64,000 bases of DNA from JAEUIX01 sp046156035 (lineage in GTDB: Bacteria > Planctomycetota > Phycisphaerae > Phycisphaerales > UBA1924). Location: NCBI GenBank assembly GCA_046156035.1, contig JBJXEW010000043.1:48893-112892 (forward strand). Reading direction: 5' to 3'. The notes beneath the pieces were generated by a model that did no database searches, had not been told where the DNA came from, and saw only the letters and a list, made by a program, of their open reading frames with translations. The position numbers were made by a program, and so were the translations under genes. This document shows positions 1 through 9,200 of this stretch, piece after piece; the stretch's first letter is position 1; the number at the start of each line of letters is the position of its first letter.

Positions 1-1653
1 GCGCGCCTCTGCGACGAGATGGGCAAACTCACCGGCGTCCCCATCTGGCTGCGCAACGCCGCGGGAAGGGTCATCGTTCCCGGCAGCGCGGCAGACAGCG
101 GCAAACTCTGGAGCCTGCTGGATGCCGACGAGGGTGCCCGCCGCGCCTTCGCGCTGGTGGGCCGGGCCTACGACGAACGGGCCGACCTCTTCATCGCTCC
201 CCTGCGCATGAGCGTCGGGCAGGTGGGTGAGATCGTGCTGCCCGCCGATTGGACGGGCGCCGACCCGACGGGCCGCAGGGCGCTGGAGCGAGCCATCACA
301 CTCCTGGCCAGCACCGCCGTCGAATCGTGCGAAGACCAGGTGTCGCTCCGCCGTCGCGTGAACGAACTCGATGCCCTCTTCCGCCTCTCCTCGCTGCTGG
401 CACGAGACGACGACCCCGACAAGGTTCTGCACACGGCCCTGCAACTGGCGATCGAGGTGCTCAGCGCCGACGCGGGCACGATCCTCGCCACCGACGGCGA
501 CACGGGCGTGCTCGTGAACAAGGCCTCCTACGGACTGAGCGACACCTGGCTGGCCCGGCAAGCGCCTCTCTCCAACGAGGGCGTGCTGCGGGCACGGGCC
601 CTGGCCGGCGAGGTGGTGGCCGTGGCCGACCTGCGCGATGACGACCGCATCGCCGACCACGATGCCCCCCAGGCCGAGGGGCTGGTGAGCCTCATCACCA
701 CGGGCCTGCTCTACCAAGGGCGTGCCGCGGGCCTGATCCGCCTGTACACGCGCGCCCGCCACGAGTTCTCTGTGCAGGATGCCGACCTGCTCCGCGCCAT
801 CGCCGACCACGCCGCCATGGCCCTGGCCCACGCACGCCTCCGCCGCCTGCGCGAGGAAGACCAACTCATCAAGCGCCAGGTCCGCCTCGCGGCAGACGTG
901 CAGCGCCGCATGTTGCCCCAAACCCTGCCGCAACTCCCCGAGTTCGACCTTGCCGCCCGCTACAACCCCAGTTTTCACCTCGGCGGCGATTTCTACGACC
1001 TCTTCGTGCGCCGCCACCAACTGGTGCTCAGCGTGTGCGATGTGGTCGGCAAGGGCGTGCCCGCCGCGCTGCTCATGTCAAGCGTGCGGGCCTCGCTGCG
1101 GGCCTACACACAAGACCTGGTGGAACTCGACGAGGTGATGAGCCGCCTGAACAAGTCGCTGGCGCGAGACACGCTCGAGAGCGAGTTCGCCACCCTCTGG
1201 CTGGGCGTGGCCGACCCGCGCACCCTGCGCCTCACCTACTGCGGCGCAGGCCACGACCCGCCGCTCATCTTCCGCGTGCCCCAGCACCGCGCCCCCAGCC
1301 CGGCCGACGTGGACGAACTCCCCGCCGGCGGCATGGCCCTGGGCATCGATCCGTCGCAGCGGTACCAACTCGGCTCGTTCGATCTCCTGCCGCACGATGT
1401 GCTCGTCTCCTACACCGACGGCGTGAGCGAGGCCAGCGACTTCGAGAACCGCCGCTTCGGCAAAGACCGCATCAAGGCCAGCGTGCTGGGTGTGCTCGCC
1501 AGCGAGCCGCAGGCCTCGGCCTCGCGCATCGCCGATCACCTGCTCCGCGAACTCCGCAACTTCTGCGGCCTCAAGAGCGCCAACGACGATGTCACGCTCG
1601 TGGTGCTGCGCGTGCGCGAGCCCGTGGCCACGCCCGACACCTTCGCCATCTGA
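1..1653 (+). CDS. GAF-domain PP2C-type (SpoIIE/RsbU) serine phosphatase, 5' end outside window
   Basis: This is probably a signalling phosphatase that dephosphorylates an anti-sigma antagonist or similar partner in the cytoplasm. The reading frame is open from base 1 with no stop. A Met occurs at base 19, but the sequence before it (ARLCDE) reads as coding, so the true start is probably upstream. Residues about 105-270 of the visible part look like a GAF sensor domain. The C-terminal half is a SpoIIE-type PP2C domain with the expected metal-binding landmarks GGDFYDL, DVVGKGVPAALL, GAGHDPPLI, YTDGVSEA and ANDDVTLVVL. Between them is the helical linker (ADVQRRMLPQ) typical of RsbU-like enzymes. 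No anti-sigma partner gene is visible next to it. The family call is secure; the substrate is unknown. Confidence 0.9.
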   Translation, partial: ARLCDEMGKLTGVPIWLRNAAGRVIVPGSAADSGKLWSLLDADEGARRAFALVGRAYDERADLFIAPLRMSVGQVGEIVLPADWTGADPTGRRALERAITLLASTAVESCEDQVSLRRRVNELDALFRLSSLLARDDDPDKVLHTALQLAIEVLSADAGTILATDGDTGVLVNKASYGLSDTWLARQAPLSNEGVLRARALAGEVVAVADLRDDDRIADHDAPQAEGLVSLITTGLLYQGRAAGLIRLYTRARHEFSVQDADLLRAIADHAAMALAHARLRRLREEDQLIKRQVRLAADVQRRMLPQTLPQLPEFDLAARYNPSFHLGGDFYDLFVRRHQLVLSVCDVVGKGVPAALLMSSVRASLRAYTQDLVELDEVMSRLNKSLARDTLESEFATLWLGVADPRTLRLTYCGAGHDPPLIFRVPQHRAPSPADVDELPAGGMALGIDPSQRYQLGSFDLLPHDVLVSYTDGVSEASDFENRRFGKDRIKASVLGVLASEPQASASRIADHLLRELRNFCGLKSANDDVTLVVLRVREPVATPDTFAI

Positions 1654-1672
1654 TGCTTGTTGTGTGCGCCGC

Positions 1673-1951
1673 TCACGCCGCCATCGGCGGCGGGTCGCGC
1701 CGGTCATCAAACACCGGGAAGCGGTACGCCTCCACATCCTCACGCAGGTCATTCAAACGCCGCTGCATGAAATCGAGCGTGTGGAGAATGTCGTCCTCGA
1801 ACCCGCGCCCCGCCGGTTCATTGCGAGAACGGCCCCACAACTGGTCCAGCGCCGCACGGGGGAACACCAGACGGTGCTCCTCATGCTCGGCGGGTTCGTT
1901 GTGGATTCGCAGACGCATGCGCGGCTCCGGTGAATCTCGGAGTTGGCTCAT
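1673..1951 (-). CDS. small hypothetical protein
   Basis: This 92-residue protein has no recognised family. It is rich in Arg, Glu and Asp and has an amphipathic, probably helical segment (DILHTLDFMQRRLNDLRED) near the C-terminus. An alternative ATG at 1918 would give 81 residues starting MRLRIHNEP. It lies tail-to-tail with the phosphatase, with an 18-base gap. Composition and third-position GC look coding, and nothing better occupies the stretch. A conserved planctomycete small protein is likely but unproven. Confidence 0.5.
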   Translation of the reverse strand: MSQLRDSPEPRMRLRIHNEPAEHEEHRLVFPRAALDQLWGRSRNEPAGRGFEDDILHTLDFMQRRLNDLREDVEAYRFPVFDDRRDPPPMAA

Positions 1952-2082
1952 CGTCCGGTTGCAGAGGCCGATTCAGCGGCTCCGGTCCGCCGCGGCCAAG
2001 AACCCGCCGCCTGTCAGGGAGATTGTCGGTTTCCGCGGGCACAACTCGCCCATTCGGCGCAATCTCTGCCGCCGTATCGGAC

Positions 2083-2784
2083 TCACGCGCTGGGTGCGTT
2101 CTCGCCCTTACGTCCCACCTTCGGCTCCGTGCCAGCGCGCATCCGCGCAATGTTGCCGCGGTGCTTCCACACCACCAGCGTGGCCAGCAAGCCGCCCACG
2201 ATCACCGCGGGCCAGGCAATCGCCTGCGGCCCGTCGTGCCAGCCCAGCGCCTTCGCGGCGGGCACCAGCGCAAGCACGCCCACCGGCAGGCACGCCGCGG
2301 CCACGATCGACGCGAGCCCCACGTACCGCGTCGTCTTCAGCACGATCAGCCACACCAAGAACGCCACAAGCACGGGCGCGCCCATGATGGGCCACACACC
2401 CGCCAGCGCGCCAAAGCCCGTGGCCACACCCTTGCCCCCCTTGAAGCCCAGCCACGGTGAGAAGATGTGCCCCAGCACACACGCCGTCATCACCGCCAGC
2501 CATGGCCACAGCACGCCCGGCTCAACCCGCGGCGAGCCCACCACGCCCTCGTACAGGCCATAGCCCAGCGTGGGCACAAAGCCCTTCAGAAAATCGAGCC
2601 CGAAGCACAAGAACCCCCACGGCCGCCCCAGCACGCGCCCCACGTTCGTCGCGCCCACGTTCTTCGATCCGTGCTGGCGGATGTCGAGGCCCCGCGCACG
2701 CCCGAGCACATACCCGAAGGGGATCGAGCCCGACAAGAACGCCAAAGCCAGGAAGAGGAGTGTCGCCACGCGCAAGCAGAGCAT
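2083..2784 (-). CDS. plsY: glycerol-3-phosphate acyltransferase PlsY
   Basis: This is an integral membrane enzyme that transfers acyl groups from acyl-phosphate to glycerol-3-phosphate, the first step of phospholipid synthesis. The three PlsY signatures are visible: SGSIPFGYVLGR near the N-terminus, KNVGATNVGR, and GHIFSPWLGFKGGKGVAT in the middle. Several hydrophobic membrane segments separate them. The ATG at 2784 gives 233 residues, close to the family norm (about 200-230). The longer reading frame to 2829 would overlap the neighbouring protease gene and adds no conserved sequence. The hydrophilic, basic C-terminal tail (KVGRKGENAPSA) is slightly long. It is probably monocistronic or cotranscribed with the protease upstream. 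Confidence 0.93.
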   Translation of the reverse strand: MLCLRVATLLFLALAFLSGSIPFGYVLGRARGLDIRQHGSKNVGATNVGRVLGRPWGFLCFGLDFLKGFVPTLGYGLYEGVVGSPRVEPGVLWPWLAVMTACVLGHIFSPWLGFKGGKGVATGFGALAGVWPIMGAPVLVAFLVWLIVLKTTRYVGLASIVAAACLPVGVLALVPAAKALGWHDGPQAIAWPAVIVGGLLATLVVWKHRGNIARMRAGTEPKVGRKGENAPSA

Positions 2785-2822
2785 ACACGCGGCGACGGGA
2801 TGCGCGGCTCCGTGGGTCGAAC

Positions 2823-5800
2823 TCAACACCCGATGAAGTAATCCGTGATGAAGTCGCCCAGGTTATCCGGGAAAGGCTCGTTGCACTGGCTGCCGCCCGG
2901 CACGTACGCGGCCTTGTACCCCTGGTCATACGGCGCTTCGTTCTCCGGGCACGCCACGGCGTAGCCACCGGGCCCGGGAATCGGCGGGTCGGTGTAGTAA
3001 TCGGTGATGTAGTCGCCCAGGTCATCAGGGTTCACCACCGTATCAACGTTGTAGTCCAGGTCGCACGCCGGCGGGCCGGGCGCGTTGCAGGTGATGCCCA
3101 ACTGCGTACGCAGCGTGAGCGTGAACTTCCGCACCGACCCGATATCCACCTGCTGCGTGTCGCGGATGCGCAGCGTCCACGTGCCGCTGCCGTTCAGGCC
3201 CACAAGAGCGTTGAACGACTGGAACGGCGCGTACGCGTCCGTGTACGGCGCATCCGCCGAGGTCACGTTCTGGATGCTCGGCACCCCACCCCCCTGCACA
3301 AAGAAGGTGTTGCACAGGTTGTGCCCGCTGGTGCCCAGCGGCGCGGGCCCGGGGTTCTGCGCCAGAATCACCTCCACGCCGCCGGGGCTGATGAGCGTGA
3401 TCTCCAGGTCGCCGGGCCAACTGTGGTCCAGGCCCACCGTCTCCGACCCCACGTCGGTGTTGCAGGAAGAGCCGCCGAACCCGAAATCAATCGTGCCGAT
3501 CGCCCCCACACCCGCGACGCTGAACGGGATCGACACCTCCCCGTCCACACCGGCCGCGCGATCGGGGATGGGCACCGGCGGGCCCGCATAGTTCGTGACC
3601 ACCGGCGACGACAGGTTGCCCGACTGCCCCGTGGTGAACACAAAGTCGTACTGCCCCGGCATGTTCTGGTCAGAGTCAACGTGCAGCCGCAGCGAGATCG
3701 GCGCTCCGCACACGTGCGACGGATCGACCGCGATCACGAACGGCGCAGCGTTGAACGCCGCCTCGTTGAACGACAGGTCCGGGTACGCCGCGCCGGGTGC
3801 CACCACGCTCACCGTGGCCGTGAGCGATTCGAGCGTCCCCACCACGCCCGTGGCCTCCGTGCTGCCGCGGTTGATGACCGACACGTTCACGCCGATCGCC
3901 GATTCGCCCGGATCGATCCGCCCGTTGCCGTTGCCGTCGGGCTGGGTGTCGTCAAAGTTGTCCAGACCGATCCCCGCCAGCGACACGCCTGCCACCGGCG
4001 GCCGCACGCGGAAATCCGCGTCGCTCGCGTCAAAGAAGATGTGACCCGAGGCCTCCACCCTGATCCGCCCGTTGTCCGTCGAGATCGAGGGGAACACCAC
4101 CATGGCGCTGCCGTTGTTGGGCACCCCGGTCGCGAGCAACGTGGGGAACGTCAGCCCGCCGTCGGTCGAGAGCCGGATGTTCACAAAGTCCGCGTTGATC
4201 GGCGCAGCGCTCGTGCCGCTCGTGAGCCACGAGACGCCCTGGGAGCCCACCATCACCGCCGAGTCGTCGTTGGGAAACACCACGCGGAACGGCCCCGCCG
4301 TGCCCACCACCTGCACGGTCGCGTCCACGGTGTTCACGGCCCCGCCGCCCGCGCGATTGTCCCGCACCGTGGCCCGGAAGTTCAGCGTGCGCGCCACCGT
4401 CGGCAGTTTCTCCACCTCGCTCACGTTGGCGTTGTTGAGAATCACCGCTAGTTGCGGGAACGTGCGCGAGCCCGAGATGGTGGGCGGGAAGGATCGGAAG
4501 AGCGGCCCCACGCCCGAATCCACCGGCGAGAGCGCCTCGCCGCTGGCCCCGCCCGCATCACGCTGCTCCCAGCAGTACGTGACGACGTCCGCGCTATTGC
4601 CGTCGAACGCCATTGCGCTGAGCGTGAACGGCGTCTCGCGCGGCACCATCTCCGGACTCGTCGTGACGACGTCCGGGATCGCGTTGCCCGTCGCCGCGTT
4701 CGTCTGGCACGCCACCGTCAACACATACGCCTGAATCTCGTCGATGCTCGCCGTGTGGAAGTAGTCGCTCACCGCCGTCTGCACGTCGTCCGTCCCGCAC
4801 AGGCCCGCGAACGACATGATCGTCGAGCCCGCGCCGGGTTCAAACGACGTGGCCTGGTTCCGCCCCGCCGCGCACGAGCCGCCCACACCGTTGAACGTGT
4901 GGTTCGCCCCGAACTGGTGGCCCATCTCGTGCGCCACGATCTCCACCGCGAACGCGTCGCCCGTCGGGTCCGGCAGGCCCGACACGGCCCGGGCCTTCTG
5001 GCCCGTGCGGCACACCACGCGCGGCGTGGCCATCCGCGTCGAACTCACCGAGAACACGTGCCCGATGTTGTACTGGCTGTTGCCGATCGCCCCATCAATG
5101 GCCGTCTGGTTCTGCGTCAGCATCTGGGCCGCGTTGGCCGGGTCCGTGTAGGGGTCCGTGGCCGGATCGGCGTACACGATCGTCGCGTTGTTCACCAGCG
5201 TCATCCGGATCGTCAGGTCGCGCTCGTAGATCCCCACCACACGGTTCATCGTCGCCACAATCTGCGCCTGCGCGTTCGCCACAACGCCGCCGAAGTGGTC
5301 CGTGTACTCACCCGTCGCCGCGATCGCCGCCCTGTACGTCCGCAGCGTTGCGCCCGAAGCCCCCAGCGCCCCCGCGCCCCCCAGCACCGACGCCGCGTCA
5401 AGCCGGAACAACTCTTCCTCCGGCCCCGCCGCCGCCGCCTGGCAGGCTCGCATCGCCAGCGGCTTCAGGTCGCTCTTGCGATAACTCACGTACACGCCCG
5501 CATCACCCCGCACCGCCGGGTCCACGTACCACGAGCCGCGCGGCGTAAGCACCTGCGCCGTCAAGCCCGCGTCCGTCGTCGTCATCCGCAGCGACGCCGC
5601 CGGGTCGTCCAGGCCCACGCCGATGTACGTCCTCACGCCCGGCAGTTGCGCCGCCAGGTCCGGCTCCATCAGTTGCGTCACGTACACCGCGAACGCCTGC
5701 GGTTGCCCGTCGGGCCCGGGCAGCATGAACACCGTGGCAACCGACCCCGGCGCATCGCGCGGCTCGGGTTCCACCACCGCCAGCGCCGCTCGCACCCCGG

Positions 5801-6020
5801 CCAACGGCGCCCGGGCCGCCGCGTACCGCTGCGGACGCACCGTCGCCGTCCGCGTCGAAACCGACGCGGGTAGATCGGTCAGCGCCTCGAACGGGTCCGC
5901 CGCGACTTTGCGCGGCACGGGCCCACCGTTCACGCCCGCCACCGCAGGCGCAGCCAAAGCCACCGCCGCGGCAGAAAGGACGGCCCGCGCCGCCCGACAA
6001 ATCGGAGACGATTCAGACAT
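2823..6020 (-). CDS. secreted reprolysin-type (M12B-like) metalloprotease with P-domain and dockerin-like C-terminus
   Basis: This is a 1065-residue predicted exoprotease. An N-terminal signal peptide (AARAVLSAAAVALAAPAVAG) is followed by a propeptide-like region. The metzincin catalytic site HEMGHQFGANH lies at about residues 364-374, with a Met-turn (STIMSFAG) downstream. Residues about 870-970 resemble a proprotein-convertase P-domain (GLDHSWPGDLEITLISPGG, GTWTLRIRD). The last 70 residues carry two dockerin-like halves (NPDDLGDYITDYYT and FPDNLGDFITDYF) and a terminal Cys. The ATG at 6020 is chosen over 6050 because it starts the signal peptide and follows GAGGGA-type RBS sequence. It is one of three related proteases here. 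It shares with the third (10665-12908) an upstream motif about 162 bases before the start codon. Confidence 0.9.
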   Translation of the reverse strand: MSESSPICRAARAVLSAAAVALAAPAVAGVNGGPVPRKVAADPFEALTDLPASVSTRTATVRPQRYAAARAPLAGVRAALAVVEPEPRDAPGSVATVFMLPGPDGQPQAFAVYVTQLMEPDLAAQLPGVRTYIGVGLDDPAASLRMTTTDAGLTAQVLTPRGSWYVDPAVRGDAGVYVSYRKSDLKPLAMRACQAAAAGPEEELFRLDAASVLGGAGALGASGATLRTYRAAIAATGEYTDHFGGVVANAQAQIVATMNRVVGIYERDLTIRMTLVNNATIVYADPATDPYTDPANAAQMLTQNQTAIDGAIGNSQYNIGHVFSVSSTRMATPRVVCRTGQKARAVSGLPDPTGDAFAVEIVAHEMGHQFGANHTFNGVGGSCAAGRNQATSFEPGAGSTIMSFAGLCGTDDVQTAVSDYFHTASIDEIQAYVLTVACQTNAATGNAIPDVVTTSPEMVPRETPFTLSAMAFDGNSADVVTYCWEQRDAGGASGEALSPVDSGVGPLFRSFPPTISGSRTFPQLAVILNNANVSEVEKLPTVARTLNFRATVRDNRAGGGAVNTVDATVQVVGTAGPFRVVFPNDDSAVMVGSQGVSWLTSGTSAAPINADFVNIRLSTDGGLTFPTLLATGVPNNGSAMVVFPSISTDNGRIRVEASGHIFFDASDADFRVRPPVAGVSLAGIGLDNFDDTQPDGNGNGRIDPGESAIGVNVSVINRGSTEATGVVGTLESLTATVSVVAPGAAYPDLSFNEAAFNAAPFVIAVDPSHVCGAPISLRLHVDSDQNMPGQYDFVFTTGQSGNLSSPVVTNYAGPPVPIPDRAAGVDGEVSIPFSVAGVGAIGTIDFGFGGSSCNTDVGSETVGLDHSWPGDLEITLISPGGVEVILAQNPGPAPLGTSGHNLCNTFFVQGGGVPSIQNVTSADAPYTDAYAPFQSFNALVGLNGSGTWTLRIRDTQQVDIGSVRKFTLTLRTQLGITCNAPGPPACDLDYNVDTVVNPDDLGDYITDYYTDPPIPGPGGYAVACPENEAPYDQGYKAAYVPGGSQCNEPFPDNLGDFITDYFIGC

Positions 6021-6181
6021 GTGCGTTCCCTCAGAATCCGGCCAGATCACCCCCGCCGGGCCGCCCCGTGGGCGTGCGTGCCGGCTCCTTCACTATTCGC
6101 ACGGCTCGCGCCGAACGTTCCACCGGGCCCTCACCCCGATCGAAAAACGTACACCACGCGGCCGAAACGGCCAGCAAACAC

Positions 6182-6209
6182 GCACGAACATCGTGCTACC
6201 GGACGCGAT
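6182..6209 (-). promoter_or_regulatory. candidate operator upstream of metalloprotease 1
   Basis: On the minus strand this contains GCACGATGTTCGTGC, an inverted repeat with 6-base arms and a 3-base spacer, preceded by ATCGCGTCCG. The same arrangement with two fewer spacer bases occurs at 13072-13097. Each copy ends about 162-164 bases before the start codon of a metalloprotease gene. A shared regulator or promoter element is inferred. Confidence 0.45.
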
Positions 6210-6225
6210 CGGGCCCCGGCAACGG

Positions 6226-9200
6226 CTAGCAGCCGCCAAACTCGGGCAACGTGTAGTACGCCGTGATGTAATCGCCCAGGTCATCGGGGTTGATCTGACA
6301 GTTCTGGTCGAAGTCCACCTTCCAGCCGGCATCAAACGGCGGGGCCTCAAACGGGCACGGCACGGCGTAGCCGCCCGGCCCCGGAATGCCGCCGGGCGTG
6401 TAGTAATCGGTGATGTAGTCGCCGATGTCGTCGGGGTTCTCAAAGCCGTCCTGGTTGTAGTCGGTGTAGCAGGACACCAGCGTGAAACTCGCCGGGTCGG
6501 AAACGGCCGCCTCGCCGCAGGCCCCGGTCACCACGCAGTCGTACACGGCCACGTCCGTCTCATCGACATCCGACAGCGTGAGCGTGGCGCCGTTCTCACC
6601 GGCAAGGTCCAGGCCGTCCTTGCGCCACTGGTACACCAGCGGCCCTTCGCCCGTCGCCTCCACGGTGAACACCACGGTTGAGCCCGCCGGCCCGGCCTGG
6701 CCGGTCGGCTGCAGCGTGATCGCCACGCTCGCGCCCACATCCAGCGCTCCGCCGTTGCTCGGCGTACTCCCGCACGCGTTGGTGGCCACGCAGTCGTACG
6801 TGCCCGCATCGCCCGCGCTCAGAGACGCGATCGTGTACGTCGCATCGGTTGCCCCGAAGATATCGGAGCCGTTGCGCCGCCACTGGTACGTGATCGGCCC
6901 CGCGCCCGACGCGCTGATGCTGATCATGACCTCCGCGCCCTGACATGCCGAGATCGACGCAGGATGCATGCTGAACGTCGGCGGCGCGTTCACCGTGAGC
7001 AGGGCCCCGCCGCTGGTGGTGCTCCCGCAGGCGTTCGACACCACGCAGTCGTACGTCCCCGCGCTCGCCGCGGCCACACCCACGATCATGTACGAGGGCT
7101 GCGTGGCCGCAAGGATGGGGGCCCCGTCCTTGCGCCACTGATACGTCAGCACGCCCGAGCCCGAGGCCCCGACCGTGAAGAGCGCGTTCGTCCCCGCGCA
7201 CAGCGTGAGCGCATCGGGGCCCGAGTTGATGGAGGGCGGCGTGTTCACCGTGAGCGCGGCACCGTTGCTGGTGGCACTGCCGCAGGCGTTCGTCACCACG
7301 CAGTCGTACGTCCCCGCGTTGGCCGGGCCCACGTTGGCCACCGCCAGCGCATCCGTCGTCGCGCCGCTGATCCCGCCGCCGTCAACCAGGGGCACCGTGT
7401 TGCGACGCCACTGGTACGTGAGCGGGGCCGTGCCGCTGGCGCTCACAAAGAAGTTCGCGTTGCCGCCGGCGCACAGCGCCGCGGCCCCGGGGTGGCCGGT
7501 GATCGCCGGGCACACCACGCCCGCCGCGGGCGGGTCGCACACCGGCGGGTTCTGCGTCGTCACGATGACCGAGAAGCGTCGGATGTTGCCGGTGTCAAGC
7601 CCCGCGGCATCCACCACCTTCAACTGCCACGTACCGTTGGGGTTCTGTCCGTTGAAGCCCGAGAGGGGCGCGTTGGGGGTGTAACTGTTCGAGTAGGGGG
7701 CGCCGGCGCTGGTGATGGACTGGATGGAGCCCGCGCCGCCCGCATCGTCGAACGTCGTCGTGCAGAAGTTCACGCCGCTGTTGGTGGCGCCGCCCGGCCG
7801 GTTCGCCAGCGAGATGATCGTCCCCGTGGGGCTCTGCAGCGTGATCACCAGATCGCCGACCCACGTGTGGTCCAGACCCACCGTGGTGGACGCTGGCGTG
7901 GTGTTGCACGACGTGCCGTCAAACCGGAAGTTCACATCCGCGATCGTCCCCGTCAGGCCGCTGACGGCCAGGTTGGCGATCGCGCCGGCGGGAGCGTTAT
8001 CCGGGATGAAGACCGCCGGCGTGGTGTACGAGAACGTCACCGGTGAGCCCGTGCCGCCCGGCTGCCCCGTGGGGAACGAGAAGTTGTAGACACCCGTCCC
8101 CTCGTTGCTGGTGATGTCGAGGCGCAGGTTGATGGGGTTCCCGCACACGTGCGCGGGGCTCACCGACACCACGAACGGCGTGTTGTTCAGGCCTGTGCCG
8201 CCGCCCGCTGAAAGGTTTGGGTAGGTTGAAACTCCGCTGGCGATCGTCGCCGTGCCGGTGAGTGAACTGAGCGTCGCCGTCACGCCGGTGGCGGCGATGG
8301 TGCCGCCGTTCTGCACGCCCACGCTCACCTGGATCGAGTTCTCGCCCGAGTCGATGCGCGTGTTGCCGTTGTTGTTGCCCGTGCCGAAGGGATCGGTCGC
8401 CGTGTTGCTGCCGGTGCCCGAGAGCACCACGCCGGTGATGGGCGGACCGATGGTGAGCACGCCGTTGTTCACATCAAAGAAGATGTTGCCCACCGCCCTC
8501 ACCATGATCCGACCCGTGGTCGTCTGGTTGTTGGGCACCGTCACGTTGGCCGAGCCGTTGTTGGGCACGCTCGCCGCGAGCGTGATCGGGAACGTCACGC
8601 CGCCGTCGGTCGAGAGCAAGATCGCCACGTTGGCGGTGTTCACGCCGTTGGCCGTGGTCCCCGCAACGTTCCACGTCACCGCCTGCACCTGCCCCACGTT
8701 CCATGTGGTGGCCGAGTTCTGGCTGCTGACAGTGAAGGGCCCGGCCACGCCATTCACAACGTGCGTCACGTCAGCGTGGGCCACGCCGCCGCCGTTGGCC
8801 CGGTTGTCGCGGGCCGTCACGCGCCAGTTGAACGCCGCCCGCGCCACCGCGGGGATCTTCTCCTGATTGTCAACTGTGCCCGCCACCACGGTGCTCAGCC
8901 TGGGCACAACCCGCGTGGGGCTTGTGCTGGGGTTGCGCGAGCGGATGAGCGGGCTGGTGCCGTTATCCGCCGCGCTCAGGGCCTGGGCCACGCCCAGGTC
9001 GCGCTCTTCCCAGCAATACGTGATCGCGTCACCGTCCGGGTCGCTGCCCGTGGCCGTGAGCATGAAGGGCGTCCCCTTGGGAATCGTGAACGCCGCGCCC
9101 GCGTTCACCGTGGGGGCCTGGTTGCCCGTGGCCGTGTTCGTGCTGCACCCGCTGCCGCCGCCGCTCTGCGTGTACGCGTTGATCTCCTGAATCGAGATGA

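Noticed and set aside
2457..4451. 664-residue Arg/His-rich frame on the plus strand
   Set aside because: It is antisense to the first metalloprotease; Arg-rich composition is the usual shadow of high-GC coding DNA.
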